Assembly (NCBI GenBank): GCA_003249215.1
Contig: QKJR01000012.1
Span: 19,255-83,254 of the forward strand
Source of the DNA: Rhodobacterales bacterium
GTDB taxonomy: Bacteria; Pseudomonadota; Alphaproteobacteria; Rhodobacterales; Rhodobacteraceae
DNA length: 64,000 bases
Reading direction: 5' to 3'
Shown here: positions 19,441-29,048 of the stretch, piece after piece
Layout: the number at the start of each line of letters is the position of its first letter
Position numbering within the stretch: the first letter of the stretch is position 1
Notes under the pieces: model-generated
Told to the model about the DNA's origin: nothing
What the model saw: only the letters and a program-made list of their open reading frames with translations
Database searches by the model: none
Position numbers and translations under genes: made by a program

Positions 19441-21569
19441 CAGAACTTCTGCGTGAAGGCCACGCTCAGCGTCCGCGGCTCGCCCCGGAAGTTGAACACG
19501 GAGGTGCCGCCGACCCGGGTGTAATACTCCTTGTCGAAGGCGTTGGAGAGCGAGAGGCGCAGCAGCCCCCCCTGCCCGATTTCCCGCGCGGCGCTCAGAT
19601 CGACGACGCCATAGCCCGGCGCTTTGATCGTCGTGCCGCCCGAGACCGAGGAGAAGCCGGTCATCGCGCGCAACTGCCCGCCGAAGCTCCAGCCCTCGAG
19701 CGCGCCCTTGGTCACCGCATATTCGGCCGAGAGCTTGAACAGATGCTCGGGCGTATAGGTCGAGAAGGTCGCCCCCGCGCTCGGCCCGTTCAGATATTCG
19801 GTATCGGTGAAGGTGTAGCCCGCGGCGAGATGCAGGTTCTCGCCGATCTCGCCCGCCGCTTCAAGCTCGAGGCCCTGAACGCGGACCGCGCCCTCGGCCT
19901 CGTAATAGCTCTCGCCGGTGACGGCCAGCGCGCGGTTGACCTGCTCCATGCGGAAGAGCGCGGCCGAGATGTCGAGCCCGTTGGCCAGACCCGCCTTCAC
20001 GCCGATCTCGTATTGCTGCCCCTCCATCGGGTCGAGCACGTCGCCGTTCACATCCACCACGCTCTGCGGCTGGAAGATCTCGGTATAGCTCGCGTAGAGC
20101 GTGGCCGCCGGCGAGAGGTCGTAGGTCAGACCGATATAGGGGGTGATCTTGCCGTTCTCGGTCATGCTGGTGACGGTTTTCGCCCCGGTGGTCAGCGTGG
20201 TCGAGGTCACCTCGCTCTCATACCAAGAGAGCCGCGCGCCGCCGATCAGGGTCAGCGCCTGCAAGGGCTTCACCCGGAGCTGCGCATAAAGGCCGCGCTG
20301 GTCGATCTCGGTCTGGGTGCGGCTGGTGTAGCTGTCGATATTTGCCGGCTCGGCGAAGTTCGACACATCCCAGTTGTCGAGATCCCAGCTGCCGTTGACC
20401 GCGCCCGAAACCGCATAAAGATCGCCGCTGTAGCTTTGCAGGTCCGCACCGACGATCGCCATCCCCTCCATCGCGCCGATCGCGAAGGGCAATTCGCCAT
20501 GCACGTCGAGCGCGAGGTTTTCCATGTCGAAGTTGCGGTGCAGCCAGGACATCCGCGAGACGGTATTGTCCGCCGCCGCCGCCGAGCCGGTATAGGCATA
20601 GGCGAAATCGCCCTTCTGCCAGCTCTGCCGCACGCTCGCCTTGACGCGGGCGCCATTGTCGAAATGGTGCTCGATCGCGGCGACGACATCGGTCACCTCG
20701 TTCTCGAACGTATTCCAATCGGCCGCGGTCGTGGCCGAAGGGTCGAGCCAGAGGAGCGTGCCGTCGGCATAGCTCGGCAGGCCGTTGAAGGGGGCGATGT
20801 CGCGCTCCATCCGGCTGACCGAGAAGGTGGCGGTGGTGTCGGGCGTGATGTCCCAGGCCAGCGTGCCATAGACCTGTTTGACGCCGTTTTCCTGCTTGTC
20901 GACCGCGCCGTCACCATCCGCCCAGGCCACGACCGCGCGCCCGCGCAGGGTTCCCTCGGCATTGAGCGCCGAACCATAGTCGAGCTCGGTGCGCAGGTGG
21001 CCGTTCTCGTCGGCGGTGACGGTCGCATAGCCGCCCGGATCGGTGCGGTTGGCCTGTTTCAGGCGCATGTTGACCGAGCCCGCGGGGGAGCCGGTGCCCA
21101 TGAACAACCCCGAGGGCCCTTTCAGCACCTCGACATGGTCCATGATCGACAGGTCCGGCTGCGTGCCATAGATCGAGCTGACCGGCGCGGGCAGGCCGTC
21201 GTAATAGAGATAGTCGAATTCGAACCCGCGCGAGAAGATCGAGGACCGCCCGGTGTCGTTGCTCAGGATCATGATGCCGGGCGCCGCATCGAGCGCGGTT
21301 TCGAGCGCGGTGAAGCCGCCGTCCTCGATCTGCTTGCGGGTGATCACCGTGGTCGATTGCGGCACCTCGCGCGGCGTCATCGCCGCCTTCTCGCCCACCG
21401 AGATCAGCCCGCTCTTGTAGCTGTCGGTGCCCTCGGTCTCATAGCTCGCGCCCTCGACATTGATCGCGTCGAGCTCGATCGTTTCCTGCGCGGTGGCCAT
21501 GCCCGCAAGCATCGGCGCGACGAGGGCGGTGCAGAGCGCGAGGCCCCGGCGGATCGACTTGGTCTGCAT
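19440..21569 (-). CDS. TonB-dependent siderophore receptor
   Basis: A 709-aa outer-membrane receptor of the FhuE/FpvA-like group. From the ATG at 21569 the first ~27 residues are a signal peptide (ending MATAQ). A plug domain follows (PREVPQSTTVITRKQIED, SRGFEFDYLYYDGLP, EVLKGPSGLFMGTGSPAG), then a 22-strand-type barrel ending in the expected C-terminal phenylalanine (VAFTQKF). A longer in-frame start at 21638 was rejected because it puts 23 residues before the signal. It imports a ferric siderophore with energy from the nearby ExbBD-TonB system and is probably controlled by the divergent AraC regulator. Confidence 0.94.
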   Translation of the reverse strand: MQTKSIRRGLALCTALVAPMLAGMATAQETIELDAINVEGASYETEGTDSYKSGLISVGEKAAMTPREVPQSTTVITRKQIEDGGFTALETALDAAPGIMILSNDTGRSSIFSRGFEFDYLYYDGLPAPVSSIYGTQPDLSIMDHVEVLKGPSGLFMGTGSPAGSVNMRLKQANRTDPGGYATVTADENGHLRTELDYGSALNAEGTLRGRAVVAWADGDGAVDKQENGVKQVYGTLAWDITPDTTATFSVSRMERDIAPFNGLPSYADGTLLWLDPSATTAADWNTFENEVTDVVAAIEHHFDNGARVKASVRQSWQKGDFAYAYTGSAAAADNTVSRMSWLHRNFDMENLALDVHGELPFAIGAMEGMAIVGADLQSYSGDLYAVSGAVNGSWDLDNWDVSNFAEPANIDSYTSRTQTEIDQRGLYAQLRVKPLQALTLIGGARLSWYESEVTSTTLTTGAKTVTSMTENGKITPYIGLTYDLSPAATLYASYTEIFQPQSVVDVNGDVLDPMEGQQYEIGVKAGLANGLDISAALFRMEQVNRALAVTGESYYEAEGAVRVQGLELEAAGEIGENLHLAAGYTFTDTEYLNGPSAGATFSTYTPEHLFKLSAEYAVTKGALEGWSFGGQLRAMTGFSSVSGGTTIKAPGYGVVDLSAAREIGQGGLLRLSLSNAFDKEYYTRVGGTSVFNFRGEPRTLSVAFTQKF

Positions 21570-21696
21570 TTCGGTTGGGCGTCCTTCATATCCGATAATT
21601 TTTGTAGTATATAAGTCCGGCCGGTTCCGCCCCGCCATGGCCGAACCTTGTGAAACCGATCAACCTGCTTGCGAAAACCGTCAGATTGGGGCTGCC

Positions 21697-22632
21697 ATGA
21701 CCCGGACCATCCTGCTGCGCGACATTGCCGCGACGGCGCATCTGTCGGGGCTCGACTTCGGCGCCTCGATTCGCCCCGAGCGGGTCGCGCTGCGCGGCCG
21801 GCGCGAGGTGGACAGCCTGCCCTCGGGGCTGCGGCTGCATACGCTCGACGCCGCCGCCGAGACGGATTTCGAGACCCGGATCCAGCGCGCGCCGAGCGTG
21901 GTGCTGCATGTCGTGCTCGAAGGCGCGGCCGAGGCCTCGATCGGGCCGCATCCGCTGCGGCTTGCCCGTCTCGGGGATGCGCCGGTGCGGATGGCCTTCT
22001 ACGCGCTGCGCGATCCGGCGCCCTTCGTGCGGCGCGCGAAGGCGGGGGCGCATATGCGCAAGGTCACGATCGACATCGACTGGGACTGGCTCGCCGCGCG
22101 CGGGATCGGGCGCGATCTGGTGCTCGGCGGGGCCGATTTCCGGCACGAAGACTGGCCCGCGAGCACCGCCGAGACGGCGATGGCGACCGAGCTTCTGGCG
22201 CTCGACCAGGCAACGCCGACTGGCGCGGCTGCAGTGCTGGCGCGCGAGGCGCTGGTCTTCGGCCTCGTCTCGGGGCTGATCGCGCGGCTCGCGGCGGGGG
22301 CGCATCCGCTGCGCCCGGCCGAGATGGAACGCCTGCAGCGGCTCGAGGACCGCGCGCTGCGCCCGGGTCCGGTGCCCGATCTGGCGCAGATCGCGTCGGA
22401 GGCGGGGCTGAGCCTGTCCTCGCTGCAACGGCTCTTTCATCGCGCCTATGGCACCTCCGCCAAGGACCGCATCCGCAGCCAGCGCATGGCCCGCGCCGAG
22501 GCCGCGCTGCGTGCCGGCGCGAGCGTCGCCGAGGCGGCCCATGTCGCGGGCTTCGTCTCGGTCGAGAGTTTTTCGACCGCGTTCAAGCGGCATTCGGGCC
22601 TTTCGCCCTCGGCGCTGCTCGGCCGGGAATGA
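21697..22632 (+). CDS. AraC-family regulator of siderophore uptake
   Basis: A 311-aa regulator with a C-terminal AraC helix-turn-helix pair: the first helix region is LAQIASEAGLSLSSLQRLFHRA, shown here as key blocks LAQIASEAG and LQRLFHR, and the second contains VAEAAHVAGFVSVESFSTAFK in blocks VAGFVSVE and FSTAFKRH. The arrangement resembles PchR-type activators that sense ferric siderophore. It is divergent from the receptor gene over an AT-rich 127-bp gap (21570-21696), the likely shared control region. Confidence 0.88.
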   Translation: MTRTILLRDIAATAHLSGLDFGASIRPERVALRGRREVDSLPSGLRLHTLDAAAETDFETRIQRAPSVVLHVVLEGAAEASIGPHPLRLARLGDAPVRMAFYALRDPAPFVRRAKAGAHMRKVTIDIDWDWLAARGIGRDLVLGGADFRHEDWPASTAETAMATELLALDQATPTGAAAVLAREALVFGLVSGLIARLAAGAHPLRPAEMERLQRLEDRALRPGPVPDLAQIASEAGLSLSSLQRLFHRAYGTSAKDRIRSQRMARAEAALRAGASVAEAAHVAGFVSVESFSTAFKRHSGLSPSALLGRE

Positions 22633-22748
22633 GGTCGGGTGCGCGCCGATCTTAAGTTGACAAAAACAGTAAATTCAGCCCAAGCATACCCGATGAAAAG
22701 ACTCAAGGGTGTGGCCGCGCCGCCCCGCCCCCGTGACAGGAGCCCGCC

Positions 22749-23525
22749 ATGCCCCCCGCCGATGATGCCCTGATCCTGTTTCTCGACCGGCTCGGCCTGT
22801 CGGGTCTGGCCGAGGCGATGCGCGCCGCCGCGGGGTCCGAGGCGCTGACGCCGCTGGCGATGTTCGTGCATGCCGATGTGGTGGTGAAGGTGGTGATGCT
22901 CGGGCTGCTGGCGGCCTCGGTGCTGGCCTGGGCGATCTGGGCGGCGAAACTGCTGCAGCTCGCGCGCGCCCGGCGCAGTCTGACGCAGGGCTATCGCGCG
23001 CTGGCCGCGCAGGGGCGGCTCGACGCGCCGCGGACCGGGCGCGGCCCGATCGCGCGGATGCGCGCCGCCGCCGTGGCCGAGATCGCGGCCTCGGAGGGGC
23101 TGCCCGATGCGGGCGTCAAGGAGCGGGTCGCGATCGAGCTTGCCCGGATCGAGGCGGGCGCCGCGCGGGCGATGCAATCGGGAGTGACGGCGATCGGCTC
23201 GGTCGGCTCGACCGCGCCTTTCGTCGGGCTCTTCGGCACGGTCTGGGGGATCATGAACGCCTTCGTCGGCATCGCGCAGAGCGGCTCGACGAGCCTTGCG
23301 GTCGTCGCTCCGGGCATTGCCGAGGCGCTGATGGCGACCGCCATCGGTCTCGTCGCGGCGATCCCGGCGGTGCTGCTCTACAACCATCTGACGCGCGCGA
23401 TCGGCGGCTATCGCGCGATGCTGGGCGATGCGGCGGCGCTGGTCGAGCGCACGCTCTCGCGCGATCTCGACCGCGCGCGGCACGCGCCTTCGGCCGAGAG
23501 CCCCCTGCATCTGGTGGCCGAGTGA
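22749..23525 (+). CDS. exbB: TonB-system energising protein ExbB
   Basis: A 258-aa MotA/TolQ/ExbB proton-channel protein. It has three hydrophobic segments, the first at about 48-68, and the conserved channel block [20 protein letters not shown] followed by [20 protein letters not shown]. It forms the inner-membrane motor with ExbD to energise TonB. AGGAG precedes the ATG. The 116-bp upstream gap is AT-rich and contains a TTGACA at 22657-22662, but a matching -10 is not clear. Confidence 0.94.
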   Translation: MPPADDALILFLDRLGLSGLAEAMRAAAGSEALTPLAMFVHADVVVKVVMLGLLAASVLAWAIWAAKLLQLARARRSLTQGYRALAAQGRLDAPRTGRGPIARMRAAAVAEIAASEGLPDAGVKERVAIELARIEAGAARAMQSGVTAIGSVGSTAPFVGLFGTVWGIMNAFVGIAQSGSTSLAVVAPGIAEALMATAIGLVAAIPAVLLYNHLTRAIGGYRAMLGDAAALVERTLSRDLDRARHAPSAESPLHLVAE

Positions 23526-23944
23526 TGGCGGCGCGGCTGTCCGACGGCAACGATCTCGCCCCCGAATCCGCGATCAACATCACGCCCTTCATCGACGTGA
23601 TGCTGGTTCTGCTGATCATCTTCATGGTGGCCGCGCCGCTCTCGACGGTCGATGTGCCGGTCGATCTGCCGGTGGCGGGCGCCAGGCCCACGCAGCGCCC
23701 GGCCGATCCCGTCGTGCTCAGCCTGCAGGCCGATGGCGCGCTCCTGCTCGGACGCGAGCCGGTCAGCCCGACCGATCTGCCCGCGCGGCTTGCCGCCCTG
23801 ACCCATGGCGATCTTGAAACGCGGATCTTCGTTTCCGCAGACAAGTCCGTGGCTTACGGCGAGATGATGGGCCTCTTGAATCAGCTTCGCGCGGGGGGCT
23901 ATCTCAAGGTCGGCCTCGTCGGGCTGGAAGAGGCCGCGCCGTGA
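23525..23944 (+). CDS. exbD: TonB-system protein ExbD
   Basis: A 139-aa ExbD/TolR protein with a single N-terminal membrane helix. The proton-carrying aspartate is in NITPFIDVMLVLLIIFMV (D at about 24). A periplasmic domain follows. The ATG at 23525 overlaps the exbB stop (TGATG); a GTG one codon earlier is also possible. tonB overlaps its end. Confidence 0.93.
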   Translation: MAARLSDGNDLAPESAINITPFIDVMLVLLIIFMVAAPLSTVDVPVDLPVAGARPTQRPADPVVLSLQADGALLLGREPVSPTDLPARLAALTHGDLETRIFVSADKSVAYGEMMGLLNQLRAGGYLKVGLVGLEEAAP

Positions 23945-24753
23945 GCCTTGCCTTCGAGGCGCGCGGCACAGGGCCCGGCGGGCTCGTGCTCTGGGGGCTC
24001 GTGGTCTCGGTCGCGCTGCATGGCGCGGCGGTCGCGGTTTTCTCGCGCACCGAGGCGATGCCCGCCGCGCTGAGCGCCGCGGGCGACGGGGGCGAGGCGT
24101 TGGAAAGCATCGAGGCGATCGCCGCGACCTTCGTCGATCTCGCGCCCGAGATCACCCTGCCGCCGCCCGAAATGGTGCTGCCGCTGACCGCGCCCAAGAT
24201 CGAGATCCCGCAGGTCGTGCTGCCCGATCCGGTGCTGCTGCCGCCCGAACCGCCGAAGATCGTTGTCGAAACGCCGCCGGAGCGAAAGCCCGAACCGAAA
24301 CCGGTGCCCAAGCCCGTCCCCAAACGCGCGGATCCGCCGCCGCAGGCGAAACCCGCGCCGAAAGAGAGCGCGGGCCGCGCGGCCGAGCGCGCCGCAGGGT
24401 CCGGCGGCTCCGCGCAGGCGGGCAGCGGCGGCAAGGATGCGCAGGCCACCGTCTCGGCGGGCAGGACAAAGAGCCTGATCGGCAAATGGGGCGCGACGAT
24501 CCGCGCGCGGATCGAGCGGCGCAAGAGCTATCCGGCGGCGGCGGGGCGGGCCGAGGGCGCGGTCGGGCTCGCGCTGACGGTCGCGCGCTCGGGGCAGTTG
24601 ATGGCCTCGTCGGTGGCGAGATCCTCGGGCAATGCCGCGCTCGATGCCGCGGCGCTGGCGGCACTGCGCAAGGCGGGAAAATTCCCGGCCGCGCCCGCGG
24701 GGCTCGACCAGCCGAGCTATTCCTTCACCGTCACGGTGACCTTCTCGCGCTGA
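23941..24753 (+). CDS. tonB: Energy transducer TonB
   Basis: A 270-aa TonB protein using a GTG start that overlaps the exbD stop (GTGA). It has one N-terminal membrane helix (about 14-35), a long proline/lysine/glutamate-rich periplasmic spacer (about 85-145, PPEPPKIVVETPPERKPEPK and similar) and a C-terminal TonB domain with YPAAAGRAEGAVGLALTVA and FPAAPAG. Together with exbB and exbD it serves the receptor encoded to the left. The gene is convergent with the iron permease gene, six bases away. Confidence 0.92.
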   Translation: MSLAFEARGTGPGGLVLWGLVVSVALHGAAVAVFSRTEAMPAALSAAGDGGEALESIEAIAATFVDLAPEITLPPPEMVLPLTAPKIEIPQVVLPDPVLLPPEPPKIVVETPPERKPEPKPVPKPVPKRADPPPQAKPAPKESAGRAAERAAGSGGSAQAGSGGKDAQATVSAGRTKSLIGKWGATIRARIERRKSYPAAAGRAEGAVGLALTVARSGQLMASSVARSSGNAALDAAALAALRKAGKFPAAPAGLDQPSYSFTVTVTFSR

Positions 24754-24759
24754 GCCTGA

Positions 24760-26481
24760 TCAGGGCGCGCGCCAGGGCAAGGTGCCCGCGGGCAACGCGC
24801 GTCCGAACCGGTCGATGCCGATCACGATCAGCCCCACCAGCCCCAGCGCCAGAACCGAGATCGCGGCGGCGGCGGTCGAATTGCCCTCGTATTGCATCGA
24901 GAAGATCTGCACGCCGATCGTCTCGTGCCCCGCCGACCAGAGCAGCGCCGAGACGGTCAGCTCGTTCAGCGCGGTCATGAAGATCAGCAAGCCCCCCGCC
25001 ACGGCGGCGGGCGCGAGCGCGGGCGCGGCGATCCGGGTGATGCGCCGCGCAACCCCCACCCCGGCGATCCGCGCCGCCTCGTCGAGCGAGGGATCGGCGC
25101 TGGCGATCTCGGCCTCGACGGGGCGCAGCACGAGCGGCAGGAAGCGCCCCAGATAGGCCAGCAGCAGGATCGCCGCCGTGCCATAGAGCGAGACCCCGAG
25201 GAGCGGCAGCGGGCGCAGATAGGTCAGGATCATCGCGAGGCCGAGCACCGTTCCGGGCACCACAAAGCCCGCATCCGCGATCCAGCCGAGCGCCCGGGCA
25301 AGGCGGCTGCGCGCGACGCCCCCGGCCCAGCCGAGCAGGATCGCTACGAGCGCGCTGATCGTGGCCGCGGCCGCCGAGAGCGCGAGCGAATTGGCAAAGC
25401 CCCGGCGCACGGCGGGGTTGCCCAGAACCGCTTCGAAATTCGCGAGCGTGGCGGTGCTCCAATTCAGGGGCACGCCGAGCGCGGGCACCAGCGCCGTGGC
25501 CAGCAGCGCCAGAAGCGGTGCGACCGACAGCACGAGCAACGCCCCCCAGAGCAGCAGCGCGAGCGGCAGCGCCGCGCGCCCCGGTGTAAAGCCGGCAAAG
25601 CCCCGCCCCGCCGGCAGCGGCACAGACCAGCGGCGGTGCAGCACATGGCGCAGCACGAGCGCGGCCAGCGCCAGCGCCAACAGCACCGCCGCAATCGCCG
25701 CGACCTTGCCGATCATCGCGGGACCAAAGCCGTTCAGCCGCTGATAGATCAGCGTGGTCAGCACCGGGAACCGCCCCGGAATGCCCAGAAGCGCGGGCAC
25801 CCCGAAATTCCCCACCGCCGCGGCAAAGGAGAGCATCGCCCCCGCCGCCACCGCAGGCCCGGTCAGCGGCAAGAGCACGCGCGCCACGATCCGCCCGGTG
25901 CCCGCGCCCGCGATCCGCGCCGCCTCGACCAGATCGGCGGGCACTGCGGTCAGCGCCGCGCGCACCGCGATGAATACCATCGGCATATGCTCGATCCCCA
26001 TCAGCCAGACGACGCCGCCGCCGGAATAGAGCGGATTGGGCCGCCCCGGCGCGGGCACGAGGCCAAGCGGCCCGAGGATCGGCGAGCCCGGCCCCATCAG
26101 CTCGATCCAGCCGAGCGCCATGATCTGGGACGGGATCAGCACCGGCGAGAGCGCGAGGAAGGCGGCGAGTGCCCGCCCCGGCAGCCGCATCACCCCGGTC
26201 ATCAGCGCGAGCCCGAGCCCGAGCGCGACCGATACGACGACCGAGCCCGCCGAGGACCAGAGCGTGTTCCAGAGCGCGCGACGGAAGGCCATGCTCGCGA
26301 GCGTCTCGCGCAGCAGGCCAAGCGGTGCGCCGGTCTCGTCCGGGCCGAGCGCCAGCGCGAAGAGCCGCGCCAGCGGATAGAGCGCCGTGACCGTCAGATA
26401 GAGCGCAAGAAGGGCGGCGATCCAGAGAACGCCGCCCAGACGCAGACGCGGACGCAGACGCGCGAGGGGCAGATCAGCCAC
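24760..26481 (-). CDS. Ferric iron ABC transporter permease, FbpB-type
   Basis: A 573-aa inner-membrane protein with two fused permease halves and about 12 membrane segments, as in FbpB/SfuB/AfuB. The two coupling loops are visible as EAARIAGAGTGRIVARVLLP in the first half and DEAARIAGVGVARRITRIA in the second. It overlaps the binding-protein gene by 8 bp. Substrate is ferric iron by family; related transporters of phosphonates or spermidine share this layout. Confidence 0.88.
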   Translation of the reverse strand: MADLPLARLRPRLRLGGVLWIAALLALYLTVTALYPLARLFALALGPDETGAPLGLLRETLASMAFRRALWNTLWSSAGSVVVSVALGLGLALMTGVMRLPGRALAAFLALSPVLIPSQIMALGWIELMGPGSPILGPLGLVPAPGRPNPLYSGGGVVWLMGIEHMPMVFIAVRAALTAVPADLVEAARIAGAGTGRIVARVLLPLTGPAVAAGAMLSFAAAVGNFGVPALLGIPGRFPVLTTLIYQRLNGFGPAMIGKVAAIAAVLLALALAALVLRHVLHRRWSVPLPAGRGFAGFTPGRAALPLALLLWGALLVLSVAPLLALLATALVPALGVPLNWSTATLANFEAVLGNPAVRRGFANSLALSAAAATISALVAILLGWAGGVARSRLARALGWIADAGFVVPGTVLGLAMILTYLRPLPLLGVSLYGTAAILLLAYLGRFLPLVLRPVEAEIASADPSLDEAARIAGVGVARRITRIAAPALAPAAVAGGLLIFMTALNELTVSALLWSAGHETIGVQIFSMQYEGNSTAAAAISVLALGLVGLIVIGIDRFGRALPAGTLPWRAP

Positions 26482-27469
26482 CGAAGAGATCCGCGAACGC
26501 CTCCTTGTTGGCCTGATCCTCGGCCCTCAGCTTGGCCGCATCGAGCGGCAGGATGTGCAGGTTCGCCAGATCGGGATAGCCGGCGGGCGCGGCCACGCCC
26601 TCGATGATCGGGAAATAGCCCTGCGCGACCGATTGCTCTTGCGCGGTCTTCGAGAGCTGCCAGTCGACGAAGGCCTTGGCAGCCTCTTCGTTGTCGGTGC
26701 CCTTGACGATCGCGACCGGCTGGGTGATCGCGCTCACGCCCTGCTCGGGCCAGACGAAATCGACCGGCGAACCCTTGGCCCTGGCGTTCATCGCCATGTA
26801 TTCGATGATGATGCCATAGGCCTTCTCGCCGCGCGCGACGGCCTCGATCACGGTGCCGTTGCCCTGACCGGCCACCGCGCCGTTCCGGGCCAGCTCCTCG
26901 TAATAGGCCCAGCCGAAATCGGGCTGCTGGGTCATCGTGCCGACATGGATCACCGCGGCGCCGGAATAGAGCGGGCTCGGCATGATCGTCCGGGCGGCCA
27001 CTTCCGGGGCGCGCAGATCGTCCCAGCCCTTGGGCGCCACCTTCACCAGATCGGTGTTGTAGACGATGCCCGTGGTGATCAGCTTGGTGCCGAAGAAGGT
27101 GCGGTCGGGGTCGACCACATCGGCCGGAATGCCGGCGAGCGGCGCCTCTGCATAGGCCAGCAGACGGCCGTCGTTCTTGAGCCCGGTCATCGCCACCGCA
27201 TCGGCGATCAGCAGGATATCGGCCGGGGTCGAACCGGCGGCGAATTCCGCCTGCAGCTTGGTCATCAGCTCGGTCGTGCCGGTGCGGAAGATCTCGACCT
27301 TCACATCGGGATAGTCCGCGTTGAAGGCCTCGACGACCTTGGCCATCTGGTCTTGCGGCTGCGAGGTGTAGACGGTGATCTCGCCCGAGGGGCCGGCGAT
27401 CGCGGGACCCGCGAGGGCCATGAGCGCGAGTGCGGCTGTGCGAAAACGGGAGAGGGGAAGACGGGACAT
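26474..27469 (-). CDS. Ferric iron ABC transporter substrate-binding protein, FbpA-type
   Basis: A 331-aa periplasmic binding protein with a Sec signal ([21 protein letters not shown]..., cleavage after AIAG) and the family opening ITVYTSQPQDQMAKVVEAF. The PSPLYSGAAVIHVGTM block and two tyrosines in the AYGIIIEYMAM region are as in extracellular solute-binding family 1/11. It is inferred to bind Fe(III). Together with the permease it forms a unit; the ATPase gene lies 383 bp upstream beyond a degraded stretch. Confidence 0.87.
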   Translation of the reverse strand: MSRLPLSRFRTAALALMALAGPAIAGPSGEITVYTSQPQDQMAKVVEAFNADYPDVKVEIFRTGTTELMTKLQAEFAAGSTPADILLIADAVAMTGLKNDGRLLAYAEAPLAGIPADVVDPDRTFFGTKLITTGIVYNTDLVKVAPKGWDDLRAPEVAARTIMPSPLYSGAAVIHVGTMTQQPDFGWAYYEELARNGAVAGQGNGTVIEAVARGEKAYGIIIEYMAMNARAKGSPVDFVWPEQGVSAITQPVAIVKGTDNEEAAKAFVDWQLSKTAQEQSVAQGYFPIIEGVAAPAGYPDLANLHILPLDAAKLRAEDQANKEAFADLFGG

Positions 27470-27852
27470 GGGTGGCTCCTGTTGCGTGGGTTCGCGGCGT
27501 CTTATCCGGCGGGTTTGAAAGCTGCGTGACAGTCCCAGCCCGCGGGTGCGGACCGGTGCCGATCAGGGCGTGGATGTCGCGGTCGGTGCCGGACTGGGCG
27601 ACGATCAGCGTGGGCGTGTTGCGGTCGATCCCGGCGCAGGCGGCGCGGATGCGCGCGCTGGGGGCCGCGGGCGATGCCCCTCGTGGCAGCCTGTCATCGC
27701 GGCGCAGGTGCGCCCGAGACCCGCGGACGGGATCGCAGACCCGCGCCCGGCGTCGGGGCCGAGACCGAGGCCGAAATCGGCCAGGATCCGCGGGCGCCCG
27801 GCTTCCCGCAGGAAACAGGCCGGACCCGTGGCGTCGAAACCACCAAAGACGG
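27470..27852 (-). pseudogene. Degraded coding remnant between the ATPase and binding-protein genes, possibly MBL-fold
   Basis: This 383-bp gap is gene-like but has no intact gene. On the minus strand, overlapping the end of the ATPase gene, one frame reads LTVFGGFDATGPACFL then ILADFGLGLGPDAG and degenerates into CAAMTGCHEGH. This looks like the N-terminus of a metallo-beta-lactamase-fold hydrolase, with the HxHxDH region lost. A second frame, near 27560-27640, reads GIDRNTPTLIVAQSGTDRDI, which I cannot assign. The coding-like pieces lie in different frames without starts, so decay or deletion is inferred. The MBL assignment is tentative. Confidence 0.4.
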
Positions 27853-28959
27853 TCAGGCGGCTCCGGCCGGAACGACCTGCGTCACGGGGGCCGCGGTCAC
27901 ACCCTGCCCCGCCTCCGCCGTGCGCGGCAGCACCCAGCCACCGCGCAGCGCGATCCGCATCCGCTCGCCCGGCCGTGCCGGATGATCGAGCCGCAGGGCC
28001 ATCGGATCGGCGTGGGGCAGATCGTCGAAGAGCAGATGCGCGATGTGATAACCGTCCTCGAACCGGGTCTCGACCACGCTCGCGGCCAGCCCGCCCTCGG
28101 GCGTCGGCCGCAGATCGCAGGGATGCAGGCAAAGCCAGCCGGGCCCCGGCGGGGCGGTGCCGGGCAGCCGGATCGTGCCGGAGCCGAGCGCGATCCGGCA
28201 GTCCCCGCCCTCGCGGGCCAGAACCTGCACCGGCAGGGTCCGCCCCTGACCGACGAAGCGCGCGACCATCGGACTGGCCGGGCGTTCGAACAGGGTCTGG
28301 GGGGACCCGAGCTGTTCGAGCCGCCCGCGATCCATCACCCCGATCAGATCGGCGACGGCCATTGCCTCGTTCTGATCATGGGTGACGAAAATCATGGTGC
28401 AGCCGGTCTCGGAATGGATCCGGCGAAACTCGGCCAGCATGGTGCGGCGCAGATGCGCGTCGAGATTGGCCAGCGGCTCGTCGAGGAGCAGCACGCGCGG
28501 GCGCGCGGCGAGGCTGCGCGCGAGCGCCACGCGCTGCCGCTGCCCGCCCGAAAGCTCATGCGGGCGCCGGGCGGCCATCTCGCTCAGGCCGACCTTGCGC
28601 AGCGCCTCCCCGACCCGCGCGGCACGCTCGTCCCGCCCCAGCCGGTCGAGCCCGAAGGCCACATTGCCCGCCACCGTCATATGCGGCCAGAGCGCGTAGG
28701 ACTGGAACACCATGCCAAGCCCGCGCCGTTCGGGGCCGACGAAGCGCCCGGGCCCGGCCACCACCTCGGCGCCGATCCGCAGCACGCCCGCATCGGGCCG
28801 CTCGAGCCCGGCGATCAGGCGCAGAAGCGTGGTCTTGCCGCAGCCGGACGGCCCGAGAAGCGCGAGGAACTTGCCCGCGGGGACCTCGGCGCTGACCGCA
28901 TCGACGGCACGGGTCCGGCCGAAACGGCGGGTCAGGTCCTGGAGGGTCAGCGAAGCCAT
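27853..28959 (-). CDS. Ferric iron ABC transporter ATPase, FbpC-type
   Basis: A 368-aa ATPase with Walker A GPSGCGKTT (36-44), the Q-loop MVFQSYALWPHM, signature LSGGQRQR, Walker B VLLLDEP, the H-loop FVTHDQ and a C-terminal TOBE-like regulatory domain (about 270-360), the layout of FbpC/PotA-type importers. It should energise the FbpA/FbpB proteins downstream. The start at 28959 opens directly with the family-typical SLTLQDLTRRFG; longer in-frame starts were rejected. Confidence 0.88.
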   Translation of the reverse strand: MASLTLQDLTRRFGRTRAVDAVSAEVPAGKFLALLGPSGCGKTTLLRLIAGLERPDAGVLRIGAEVVAGPGRFVGPERRGLGMVFQSYALWPHMTVAGNVAFGLDRLGRDERAARVGEALRKVGLSEMAARRPHELSGGQRQRVALARSLAARPRVLLLDEPLANLDAHLRRTMLAEFRRIHSETGCTMIFVTHDQNEAMAVADLIGVMDRGRLEQLGSPQTLFERPASPMVARFVGQGRTLPVQVLAREGGDCRIALGSGTIRLPGTAPPGPGWLCLHPCDLRPTPEGGLAASVVETRFEDGYHIAHLLFDDLPHADPMALRLDHPARPGERMRIALRGGWVLPRTAEAGQGVTAAPVTQVVPAGAA

Positions 28960-29048
28960 GCGGCCCTGATAGGGCCGATCTGCAACGGTTTCGTGACGGC
29001 GCGCCCGCAATCCTGGCGGCGTCCCGGCGGCGTCCTCGCGGCGCGGCT

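Noticed and set aside
22657..22690. TTGACA promoter for exbB
   Set aside because: A good -35-like hexamer but no acceptable -10 at 16-18 bp.
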